From NCBI GenBank assembly GCA_034429275.1, contig DAOUFU010000100.1:15747-79746 (forward strand): a stretch of DNA of 64,000 bases, read 5' to 3'. The notes under the pieces were generated by a model, which did no database searches, had not been told where the DNA came from, and was given only the letters and a program-made list of their open reading frames with translations. Made by a program: the position numbers and the translations under genes. The stretch comes from DAOUFU01 sp034429275 (lineage in GTDB: Bacteria; Chloroflexota; Anaerolineae; Aggregatilineales; Aggregatilineaceae). Shown here in pieces: positions 45,571 through 53,329 of this stretch; the first letter of the stretch is position 1, and every line of letters starts with the position of its first letter.

Positions 45571-46743
45571 TTATTCCGCAGCCAGCATTTGCCGGGCTTC
45601 GTCGGGGTCTACCAACACAGCCGGGCCGCCCAACTGCCCGGCGAGCGCTTCTAATCCCAACCCCAGCGCCCGGATGCGCGCCAGCACCGTCTCGACGTGA
45701 TCCTTGTGCGTCAGGCAGACGGTGGTTGGGCCGGTATCCGTCGAGAAATACACGGGCACGCCCTCGGCGCGCAGATCGTTACACAGGCGGAACAGGTGGA
45801 TATTTTCCGGCTCCCAGGCGAAGATCTTGTTCTCGCGGCTGCCGCTCATGGTCACGCCGTGAAGCTGAATGCTGTCCAATTCGGCTAACTGGCCGACAAC
45901 GCGCCAGTCTCCGCGCTGAACGGCCTCGATGCATTCCAGGGCTTCAGTCTGCCGGTTGAGCATCCATGTGCGGAAAAAAGCGCTGTGCGGCGCGTCCTCG
46001 TGTGCCTGTTCGGTCTTGAGACCGATACGCGAATCGATGGGCACGGTGATCAGGCGCATATCGGCCAGTTGATCGCGGTTGTCCAACCGGATGGCGAAGC
46101 TGTCTTCGTGCGCAATGCCAGGGTAGGATAACCACAAGCCGATGCCGCCGACCGCGCTTCGGCAGCCGGACCCCGCCAGCAGCCGGGCCATCGTGCTGAG
46201 GAAGCGGCGGTTTTCGACGGCGCGCGATCCCAACGTGGCGGCCAGCGCCGCCGCGGCCAGCGCCGCCGAAGCGGATGCACTTGTCCCCAACCCTTTGCCG
46301 GTGGTGGTGGTTCGCGTCACATTGCGCGACCACACCCGCGCCCCACTCGTAATGCCAGCATAACGGCGGATGACATCCAGGCTTTGCTGTACGCGGGCCA
46401 GGTCGCGTCCACCGGCACGCTGCCCGTTGATGGTTACCTGGTCGTCCTGGCGGGCAGGGTCAAATTCGACCAGAGTCAGGCTGTATGCTGCGTCGTTGTT
46501 GACCGAGATGCTGGGCAGGTAGGCGGTGCGCCACTGCCAGTCGGCCATGCCATGATACTTGAGCACACCCTGGATCGGGTAGGCGCGTGCGGCAGCGATC
46601 CCGGCAGACTGACCCTGGCCCTGCCAGTCGGGATAGTCTTCAACGACCAGGTGATGAACAGCCAGCGCTTCGAGCAGGCGCTGATGGATCGTCTGCATGG
46701 GGACTCGCAGGTCCTCGAATTCGGCGGGCAGACTCGTTTGCAT
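45571..46743 (-). CDS. Phosphomevalonate / diphosphomevalonate decarboxylase (GHMP family)
   Basis: This 390-residue GHMP-kinase-fold enzyme should carry out the ATP-dependent decarboxylation of mevalonate phosphate or diphosphate. The catalytic Lys is at 62 (GVLKYHG), the ATP loop is GLGTSASASAALA at 151-163 and the catalytic Asp is at 336 (STDTGPT). The N terminus is about 40 residues longer than usual. Because IPK is encoded 28 bp upstream in the same operon, the monophosphate is the more likely substrate, giving isopentenyl phosphate; that route is known from the Chloroflexota member Roseiflexus castenholzii. AAAGGAG precedes the ATG at 46743. The substrate assignment is inference from context. 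Confidence 0.85.
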   Translation of the reverse strand: MQTSLPAEFEDLRVPMQTIHQRLLEALAVHHLVVEDYPDWQGQGQSAGIAAARAYPIQGVLKYHGMADWQWRTAYLPSISVNNDAAYSLTLVEFDPARQDDQVTINGQRAGGRDLARVQQSLDVIRRYAGITSGARVWSRNVTRTTTTGKGLGTSASASAALAAAALAATLGSRAVENRRFLSTMARLLAGSGCRSAVGGIGLWLSYPGIAHEDSFAIRLDNRDQLADMRLITVPIDSRIGLKTEQAHEDAPHSAFFRTWMLNRQTEALECIEAVQRGDWRVVGQLAELDSIQLHGVTMSGSRENKIFAWEPENIHLFRLCNDLRAEGVPVYFSTDTGPTTVCLTHKDHVETVLARIRALGLGLEALAGQLGGPAVLVDPDEARQMLAAE

Positions 46744-46771
46744 ACGACTCCTTTTGAATGGAGATCACCCA

Positions 46772-47578
46772 TCAATCGAAGGCGATCACAGTGCCTACTG
46801 ACTCACCGCTCAGCGCCCGGTAGGTGAGGCCGTCCTGCCGCGCGTCAAAGATGGTACAACGCAGAGGACGCAGATGAATGGCGTAGATTTCCGCGATTTT
46901 ACCACGCATCCCGCCGGTCACATCCACGTGGCGGGAACTGGAGAGCACGCCCAACACAGACTGGATATTGGCATCTTCGATGCACGGAATGTGGACAGCT
47001 GACGGGTTGGCAGCAGGATCGTCGTCGTACACGCCATTCACGTCGGTGCCGAACAGCAGGCTGGCGATCTCCAGGCGCTCGCACAAGTAGCCGGCGATTT
47101 GATCGCCGGAGAGAATGCGGAAGCGGTGCGCTGTGTCAAAAACGGCATCGCCCCACAGCAGCGGTACCAGGCCGCGCTCCAGCGCTGCCGGGATCGCTTC
47201 GATCTGGCCGGTGGAAATACGCCCGGCTTCGGTGGTGAACAGGTTCGATGGGGCGATTGGAAACACGGGCACGCCCTGGGCATGACACAGCCGCGCCACT
47301 TCGAGGCCCATCTGGCGCATCGAGAGCGTTGTGGCCAGAAACCCGAACGGGTCCTTGTCTGCCGAGGGCGCGTTGAGCGCATACCGTTTCGCTAATGGAT
47401 GGCCGTAGGACCCCGCGCCGGTGATCAGCACCAGGCGGTGTTCCGGGCGGAGCGCCAGCCATCGCTTGATCTCAGCGATCAACGTCTCAAGATGTGTCCG
47501 GTTGAGCGCGGCGGAATCCTGGTGTTTGTGGGTGATCACGCTGCCACCCAGTTTGAGAATTTTGAGCGTTACAGACAT
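46772..47578 (-). CDS. Isopentenyl phosphate kinase
   Basis: This 268-residue amino-acid-kinase-fold enzyme should convert isopentenyl phosphate to IPP. It starts MSVTLKILKLGGSVITHK (Lys and GG of the nucleotide site), has TGAGSYGH with the diagnostic His60 for the substrate phosphate, then LWGDAV, LSGDQIAGYL, FGTDVNGVYDDDP and VTGGMRGKI. These separate it from glutamate-5-kinase and UMP kinase. The long upstream frame to 48232 does not look coding and overlaps the divergent lipoprotein gene. No strong ribosome-binding site is seen. It is the first gene of an operon with the decarboxylase. Confidence 0.9.
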   Translation of the reverse strand: MSVTLKILKLGGSVITHKHQDSAALNRTHLETLIAEIKRWLALRPEHRLVLITGAGSYGHPLAKRYALNAPSADKDPFGFLATTLSMRQMGLEVARLCHAQGVPVFPIAPSNLFTTEAGRISTGQIEAIPAALERGLVPLLWGDAVFDTAHRFRILSGDQIAGYLCERLEIASLLFGTDVNGVYDDDPAANPSAVHIPCIEDANIQSVLGVLSSSRHVDVTGGMRGKIAEIYAIHLRPLRCTIFDARQDGLTYRALSGESVGTVIAFD

Positions 47579-47613
47579 GGTATTCGCTTGACAATCCCTG
47601 GTGCCAGCCGGGC

Positions 47614-47632
47614 ATGTTCCACGTTGGAACAT
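47614..47632. promoter_or_regulatory. Operator-like inverted repeat upstream of the IPK operon
   Basis: ATGTTCCA and TGGAACAT form a perfect 8-3-8 inverted repeat 36 bp upstream of the IPK start, in the 214-bp spacer to the divergent lipoprotein gene. It looks like a repressor site; the regulator is unknown. A TATAAT element at 47719-47724 points towards the lipoprotein gene but lacks a good -35 box. Confidence 0.45.
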
Positions 47633-47792
47633 CCATCTTACCAATTGGGTCGTGCCCGCCAATACTACTCGATCCGGCTCGTTTTGTGTATGAGTTCCTA
47701 TCTTGAAGACAGGTCGCCTATAATAAAAGAACACATTGTGTGATCTACCGCGCAAGTGTGGCCCTTTGAATGGAGAACACGCGAGGAGACTC

Positions 47793-49049
47793 ATGAGCAA
47801 ACCGGTGTGTTTCTGCGGAGTGATCCTGCTGGCCGTGCTGGTGCTGATCAGCGCCTGCCAATCGGACCCCCAACATGAACCGGCCTTCGTTTGTGAGGAC
47901 CCGCTTGGGTGCGTCACTATCGCGCCCGGCGACCCGATCATCATTGCGTCAATCCAGGCCCTGACGGGAAATAACGCGACGATAGGGCAGTCGCAAGATA
48001 AAGCTATCCGTATGGCGCTGGCAGAGCGCGGCGACAACGTGCTGGGCCACCCCATCGTCATAAGCAGCGAAGATGACGGCTGCACACGCGAAGGCGGGGC
48101 GAATGCCGCACTACGCGCCGTTGCGAATCCCCAACTAGTAGCTGTGCTGGGAACAGCCTGTTCTGGGGCAGCATCGGGCGCGATGCCGATTATATCTGAT
48201 GCCGGGTTGATCATGATTTCTGGTGCGAACACCGCGCCCGCGCTGACTTCGCTGGCCGGAGAGCAAGGTGAAGAATGGCACGCTGGCTATTTCAGGGCCA
48301 TTTACAACGGTGACGATCTGGCGATGGCCGGGGCGCGGTTCGCTGTCGAAGAGCTAGGAATTCGGCGTGCCGCTACTATCAACGATGGCGACCTGTACTC
48401 GCGGGGTGTGGCGCGCAGTTTCCAGGCGGCATTCGCCGAGTTGGGCGGGACGATCACGGTGGATATGACGATCAACAAGGGAGACCAGGACTATGGACCG
48501 GCCCTGCACGCCATCGCCAACTCCGACCCGGAACTGATCTACATGCCGATCTTCCCCGCCGAGGCGCGGTTTTTGATGGCCCAGGCAGGCGACTATGTGC
48601 CCCTCGATACCATGGTCTTTCTGGCTACCGAATCGCTGCTGGTGGACGACTTTTTGCGCGAGATTGACCCGGCAGTCACCATGTATTTCACGACGGCAAC
48701 CAGTTTTTCGAATCCTGATATCGCGGCTCTGATCGAGCGGTATCGCGCCCGGTATGGCGACTATCCGCATCCGGCATTCCGCTATGCTTACGATGCGGCC
48801 AATTTGCTGATGCACGCGCTGGAAACGGCGGCCATTCAAGACAGGGACGGCACGCTGCATATCGGTCGGCAGAAGCTGCGCGATGCCCTGTATAGCGTGC
48901 GCGGGTTCGAGGGCGTTAGCGGTGTGATGCGCTGCGATGCCTTTGGTGATTGCAGTCGGGCCACGTTTTATGTAGTGCGTATTAGCGACCCAGCCGCAGG
49001 GTTGGCCGACGTGTTATCGAATGTTGTGACAAGTTATCATTTTGAGTGA
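47793..49049 (+). CDS. Type-I periplasmic-binding lipoprotein (branched-chain amino acid type)
   Basis: This 418-residue lipoprotein has a signal peptide ending in the lipobox LISAC (Cys near residue 22). A Leu/Ile/Val-type binding domain follows (IASIQALTGNNATIGQSQDKAIRMA; ISSEDDGCTREGGANAALR; YMPIFPAEARFLMAQ). The ATG at 47793 follows GAGGAG. No permease or ATPase genes of this transporter class are nearby. The next gene, 101 bp downstream on the same strand, encodes a membrane sensor kinase, so this protein may deliver a ligand signal instead of feeding a transporter. Cys pairs (CEDPLGC; CDAFGDC) suggest extracytoplasmic disulfides. Confidence 0.88.
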   Translation: MSKPVCFCGVILLAVLVLISACQSDPQHEPAFVCEDPLGCVTIAPGDPIIIASIQALTGNNATIGQSQDKAIRMALAERGDNVLGHPIVISSEDDGCTREGGANAALRAVANPQLVAVLGTACSGAASGAMPIISDAGLIMISGANTAPALTSLAGEQGEEWHAGYFRAIYNGDDLAMAGARFAVEELGIRRAATINDGDLYSRGVARSFQAAFAELGGTITVDMTINKGDQDYGPALHAIANSDPELIYMPIFPAEARFLMAQAGDYVPLDTMVFLATESLLVDDFLREIDPAVTMYFTTATSFSNPDIAALIERYRARYGDYPHPAFRYAYDAANLLMHALETAAIQDRDGTLHIGRQKLRDALYSVRGFEGVSGVMRCDAFGDCSRATFYVVRISDPAAGLADVLSNVVTSYHFE

Positions 49050-49150
49050 CAATCTATCCGAGGATGGGGTGCGGTTTGCCTAGCTAAACCCTGGATGAAA
49101 GGCGGCTTATTGGGGCCGGTGAGCGCGCCTGCCAGGTGGGAGCCATCATC

Positions 49151-52100
49151 ATGCGCTTTGTTTCGCCACGCTGGCAACGTGTGAGCGTAACAACCAAATT
49201 CAGCGCGGCTTTTGGGTTGTTCCTGCTGCTGATTATTTTTGTTTCGGCCATCAGTGCGCTCACTTTAAATGAAGTGAACCGCCAGGCCGACGAGACGCTG
49301 GATAATGCTGCGCTTCAGCGGCTGGTGCTCGAAATCGACAGCGGCCTGCAGAAGGCGCGCTTGCTCCAGCGCGACTTTTTCCTGCAATATCCGATCATCG
49401 GCGTTAGCGATGCGCGTCAGCGATATGGGCTGCCCGCTGTCGAGCAAATTTCCCGCGTTATTATCCTGAGTCAGCAACTCAAACAAGTGGCCTCCCTCAA
49501 GAACCAGGCCGGGGCATTGGGGGCAAGCAGTCCGACAGACCTCAACCTGTATCTTTCGGCAGCGGAGCGCAACGCGGATGTGTTTTTCTCGTCGGTCGAG
49601 CTGGTCGGCCAGTTGGCGGCTCCCGATACCGGGCTGATCGCTAACCTGGATCGTACTGCCAGGGTAATGCTCAACCTGCTGACGAATATTGACGATCCGG
49701 CCCTGACGACTCATTACTGGGAAATGGAAGCGTTTCGCCAGCGCTACCTGGCCACGCGCCAGCGCCCCTATTTTCAGGCCGCGTTCAATGCCGGTAATGA
49801 TCTCCGGCAAGCGGCTACGGGGGTCAGTACGCTTACCCCGGCGCAGCACGCCGAGCTGCTGCTGCTGCTCGATAATTACAACGCCTTTGGCGAGCAGATT
49901 CTGGACCTGGACGTGCAACTGACGAGCAATCTGCACGATCTGGATTTGCAGGCCGAGGCGGTTGATCCGATCACAGGGCAGCTTTTGAGTTATGCGACCG
50001 GCGAAGTCAAAACTGCCCACAGCCAGATCATTCGCATCAGCCGCACCGCGACACAAACTGTGATCATCGCCGCTGTTGCTGCTGCGCTGTTCGCGCTATT
50101 GATCGCGATAGGGCTGAATCGCAGCATCACGCATAACATCTTGCGGCTGACTTCTGCGGCGAGCGCCCTGCGCGCGGGTAACCTGGCTGTGCGGACCCAT
50201 GTCACCAGCGGTGATGAGCTTGGGCACCTGGCATATACCCTAGATAGTATGGCCGCCCAACTCCAGGAGACGCTGGACAAGGAGCGCGAAGCTCGCCAGG
50301 AGGCCGAGATCGCCCGGCAACAGGAAGCCTACCAGCGGTCCGAACTGGCCAGGAGCGAGCGCAAATACCGCGCACTGTTTGAGCAATCGCGCGATGCCAT
50401 TTTCATCGTGTCACGGTCGGGCGAGTTTATTGCACTTAACCAGGCAGCACTTGACCTGTTTGGGTACACCCTGGATGAAATTACACAGATGCGGGTGCAG
50501 GACCTGTATGCCAATTCCTCGCAGCATCTTCTCTTCCAGGAAGCGATTGAAAAAAACGGGGCGGTGACAGATTATGAAAACCGGTTGCGGACGAAAGAAG
50601 GCTCGGAGCGCATCTGCCTGGTGACGGCTTCCCTCGTGCGGCTGGAAGATGGCAGCGTGATGGGGTACCAGGGCATCATTCGCGACATCACCGAGCGCCG
50701 CCAGGCCGAACAGGCATTGCAGCGCTATACCGAACGCCTGCGCATCCTGCACCTGATCGATCGCGCCATTCTGAACGTTGAGCGGCCTCAGGCCAGCGCC
50801 GAGACTGCGCTCAAACGTCTGCAGCAGATCGTCCCTTTCATTCATGGCAGTGTCAGTGTGTTTGAACAAGATCAGTTTGTCATCCTGACCAGCCTGTCCG
50901 ATGTACCGCCTTTATTGGAGCCAGGAACCCGCCTGCCGAGTACATTCATTCCACTAGACCGCTTGCAGCAAGGCTCCGTGTGGGAGGTGCAGGACTGGTC
51001 ACTATCCGCGGAGTGGGGGCAGATCAACAATCAATTGAAGGCTGCCGGGGTCGATGCGATTATCGCCGTGCCGCTGCTGGCGCGATCCGAACTCATCGGC
51101 ATGTTGACTCTGGCCATGAAGGCCCCGGATCGTTTCTCGCCAGAGCACATCGAAATCGCGCAAGATGTAGCCAATCAATTGGCGATTGTTATGCAGCAGG
51201 CACGCCTGCTTGAGGCCGAGCAGCGTCGTCGGCGAGTGGCCGAGACGTTGGTGCATTCGGCGGAGGTTCTGAACTCCACCCTGGAGATCGACCAGGTGCT
51301 CAGGCGCATCCTCAACCAGATGAGTGAAGTGGTCGAGCTTGACAGCACGTCGCTGATGCGCCTGGAAGGTTCGCATCTCCGCGTGATTGCGCACCGGGGA
51401 TTCACCCGCGAGAGTGAGCTGGAAAACCTGATCATCCCCTTGACGCCGGACTATCCCAACTGGCAGGTGATCGAGACGCGGCAGCCTCTGGCCCTGGAAG
51501 ATGTAACCTGTGAATATCCTGCCTTCATCACCAAAGGATACAGCGATAGTACCCAGCGAATCCGATCCTGGTTGGGACTGCCGATGATCCTGCGAGACCG
51601 GGTGATCGGGATGATTGCGGTGGATCGGCGAGATGTTCGCCCCTTCGTCGAGGACGAAATCGTGCTGGGGATGGCGTTTGCCAGCCAGGCGGCTACGGCA
51701 CTGGAAAATGCCCGGTTGTATGATCAGGTCCAGCGCCATGCCGCTGAACTGGAGCAGCATGTCGCCCGGCGCACCATGGAGCTTCAACAGGCGAATGTCG
51801 AGCTGCAGGCGTTGACGCGCATCAAGGATGAGTTTGTATCGAACGTCTCGCATGAACTCCGCACCCCGATCACCAGCCTCAAGCTGCGGTATCACCTGCT
51901 GCAGAAGCAGCCCGATATGCTCGACAAGCATCTGCCCGTGATCCAGCGTGAGATCGAACGACTAGCCGCGATCATTGACGATCTGCTCACGCTGTCGCGG
52001 ATGCAGCAAGGGGCTGACTCGTTCACGCGTGTTCCGGTGGACCTGGAACATCTGGCGCGTGAATATGTACAGGATCGCGTGCCGGTGGCCGAAGCGCGGG

Positions 52101-52510
52101 GACTGTCACTCAGTTTTGAAAGCAGCACGGACGCCTTACCCTCGCTTCAGGCGGATCGAGGCTTGATCGAGCAGGCGTTGGGCATCATGGTTAGCAATGC
52201 CCTGAATTACACACATGCCGGGGGCCGGGTGACGGTCAGCGTGATGGCAGGCAGCTTTGATGGTCGCCCGGCGGTGGGGTTGCGTGTCGCGGATACCGGT
52301 GTGGGCATCACACCGGAGGACCGCGTTCGCCTATTCGAGCCGTTCGTGCGTGGCAAAGCCAGCCAAGAGACCGGCGCACAAGGGACAGGGCTGGGGCTGG
52401 CTTTGCTCAAGCAAATCGTGGACAAGCACGGCGGCGCTGTTGAGGTTCAAAGCACCGGCATTCCTGGCGAGGGTTCGGTGTTCACGATATGGCTGCCTGC
52501 TGCCGGGTGA
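49151..52510 (+). CDS. Membrane sensor histidine kinase: HAMP-PAS-GAF-GAF-HisKA-HATPase
   Basis: This 1119-residue kinase has two membrane segments (about 18-40 and 303-322) flanking an all-helical external sensor domain, then HAMP (about 322-375). A PAS domain begins at Tyr406 (YRALFEQSRDAIFIV), followed by two GAF domains (about 550-690 and 705-865). The phosphoacceptor is His901 in SHELRTP. The ATPase domain has VSNALNY (N box), VADTGVGI and GTGLGLALLKQI. ATG 49151 follows AGGTGGGAG; a GTG 15 bp earlier is less likely. No response regulator lies adjacent, so it is an orphan kinase. The preceding binding lipoprotein is a candidate input. Confidence 0.93.
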   Translation: MRFVSPRWQRVSVTTKFSAAFGLFLLLIIFVSAISALTLNEVNRQADETLDNAALQRLVLEIDSGLQKARLLQRDFFLQYPIIGVSDARQRYGLPAVEQISRVIILSQQLKQVASLKNQAGALGASSPTDLNLYLSAAERNADVFFSSVELVGQLAAPDTGLIANLDRTARVMLNLLTNIDDPALTTHYWEMEAFRQRYLATRQRPYFQAAFNAGNDLRQAATGVSTLTPAQHAELLLLLDNYNAFGEQILDLDVQLTSNLHDLDLQAEAVDPITGQLLSYATGEVKTAHSQIIRISRTATQTVIIAAVAAALFALLIAIGLNRSITHNILRLTSAASALRAGNLAVRTHVTSGDELGHLAYTLDSMAAQLQETLDKEREARQEAEIARQQEAYQRSELARSERKYRALFEQSRDAIFIVSRSGEFIALNQAALDLFGYTLDEITQMRVQDLYANSSQHLLFQEAIEKNGAVTDYENRLRTKEGSERICLVTASLVRLEDGSVMGYQGIIRDITERRQAEQALQRYTERLRILHLIDRAILNVERPQASAETALKRLQQIVPFIHGSVSVFEQDQFVILTSLSDVPPLLEPGTRLPSTFIPLDRLQQGSVWEVQDWSLSAEWGQINNQLKAAGVDAIIAVPLLARSELIGMLTLAMKAPDRFSPEHIEIAQDVANQLAIVMQQARLLEAEQRRRRVAETLVHSAEVLNSTLEIDQVLRRILNQMSEVVELDSTSLMRLEGSHLRVIAHRGFTRESELENLIIPLTPDYPNWQVIETRQPLALEDVTCEYPAFITKGYSDSTQRIRSWLGLPMILRDRVIGMIAVDRRDVRPFVEDEIVLGMAFASQAATALENARLYDQVQRHAAELEQHVARRTMELQQANVELQALTRIKDEFVSNVSHELRTPITSLKLRYHLLQKQPDMLDKHLPVIQREIERLAAIIDDLLTLSRMQQGADSFTRVPVDLEHLAREYVQDRVPVAEARGLSLSFESSTDALPSLQADRGLIEQALGIMVSNALNYTHAGGRVTVSVMAGSFDGRPAVGLRVADTGVGITPEDRVRLFEPFVRGKASQETGAQGTGLGLALLKQIVDKHGGAVEVQSTGIPGEGSVFTIWLPAAG

Positions 52511-52561
52511 GTGTGAGAATCCCCTTTTTTACAAATCCCGGTCAACAAGTGGAGGATCGAT

Positions 52562-53323
52562 TCAGCGGCGGAAAGAGGCGGCGATCATCGCGGCCAGTTG
52601 GGCGATCATGTCCAGGGCGCGCTGCTCGGCAGCAGACAGCGCCGAGAGCCATTGATCGGCGGCGTGAAGCATTTCGTCTTCAATCTCGTCCCGTCGAGGG
52701 GTATCCAGCACCTCGCCCAGATTGTCGGTGCGTCCCTGGTCGAAGACCAGCAGCATTCGCAGGATCGCCATCGTGCTGTAGCCGGCTTGTCGCAGCATTC
52801 GTATCACGCGTACACGCCCGATTTCGGCAGCCCCATAACGCCGGTAGCCGTTGGCAGGATCGCGCGGGACACTCAACAAGCCGCTGCGTTCCCAGCCGCG
52901 CAACATGTCTACCGTCACGCCCAGCCGGGCAGCCGCCTGGCCGATGGGCAGCGGCTCGGTCGGCGAATCGGTAGCCTGGCCATGCGCCCAACGATCAAGG
53001 AATTCGACGGCAGCCTGGGCATATGCGCGTTCGGCCCGCACATTGGCAAGATAGCGGTAAGCCGCCTCAAGCGCGCGGCCCAGGTCACCTTGAGCCGCGC
53101 TGGTCACCGCTTCGAGCACCGGCGCTTTGCCGCCCGGATAAGGCCACTGCAGGGCGATTCGCGCCAGCCGCATTTGTTCGAGATGCTGCGGGGTGAACTG
53201 ACGATAGCCGCTGGGACTGCGCGGGATAGGCGGCAGGAACCCCCACTGCTCGTACAGGCGAACAGTATTGGGATGCACCCCCAGGGCGCGGGCGATGTCG
53301 GTGGTTCGGAGCGGGCGGGCCAT
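52562..53323 (-). CDS. Transcription regulator with two tandem MerR DNA-binding domains
   Basis: This 253-residue protein carries two complete MerR-type winged helix domains. The first is at about 6-65 (TTDIARALGVHPNTVRLYEQWG...SGYRQF). The second is at about 124-190 (PIGQAAARLGVTVDMLRGWERSG...NGYRRYG, then VRVIRMLRQAGYSTMAI). A helical segment (about 70-120) links them, and a C-terminal helix (about 205-253) may allow dimerisation. Ordinary MerR proteins have one domain per chain. No metal-binding Cys cluster is seen. The start lies 6 bp after the stop of the CHASE2 kinase gene, so it is the last gene of the FecR-CHASE2 operon. Its targets are unknown. Confidence 0.88.
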   Translation of the reverse strand: MARPLRTTDIARALGVHPNTVRLYEQWGFLPPIPRSPSGYRQFTPQHLEQMRLARIALQWPYPGGKAPVLEAVTSAAQGDLGRALEAAYRYLANVRAERAYAQAAVEFLDRWAHGQATDSPTEPLPIGQAAARLGVTVDMLRGWERSGLLSVPRDPANGYRRYGAAEIGRVRVIRMLRQAGYSTMAILRMLLVFDQGRTDNLGEVLDTPRRDEIEDEMLHAADQWLSALSAAEQRALDMIAQLAAMIAASFRR

Positions 53324-53329
53324 AGCGAA

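Noticed and set aside
47703..47724. TTGAAG followed by TATAAT as a promoter
   Set aside because: The spacer is only 10 bp, too short for a sigma-70 promoter; only the -10 element is noted.
47579..48232. N-terminal extension of the IPK gene by 218 codons
   Set aside because: It is antisense to the binding lipoprotein and has no homology-like character; IPK begins normally at 47578.
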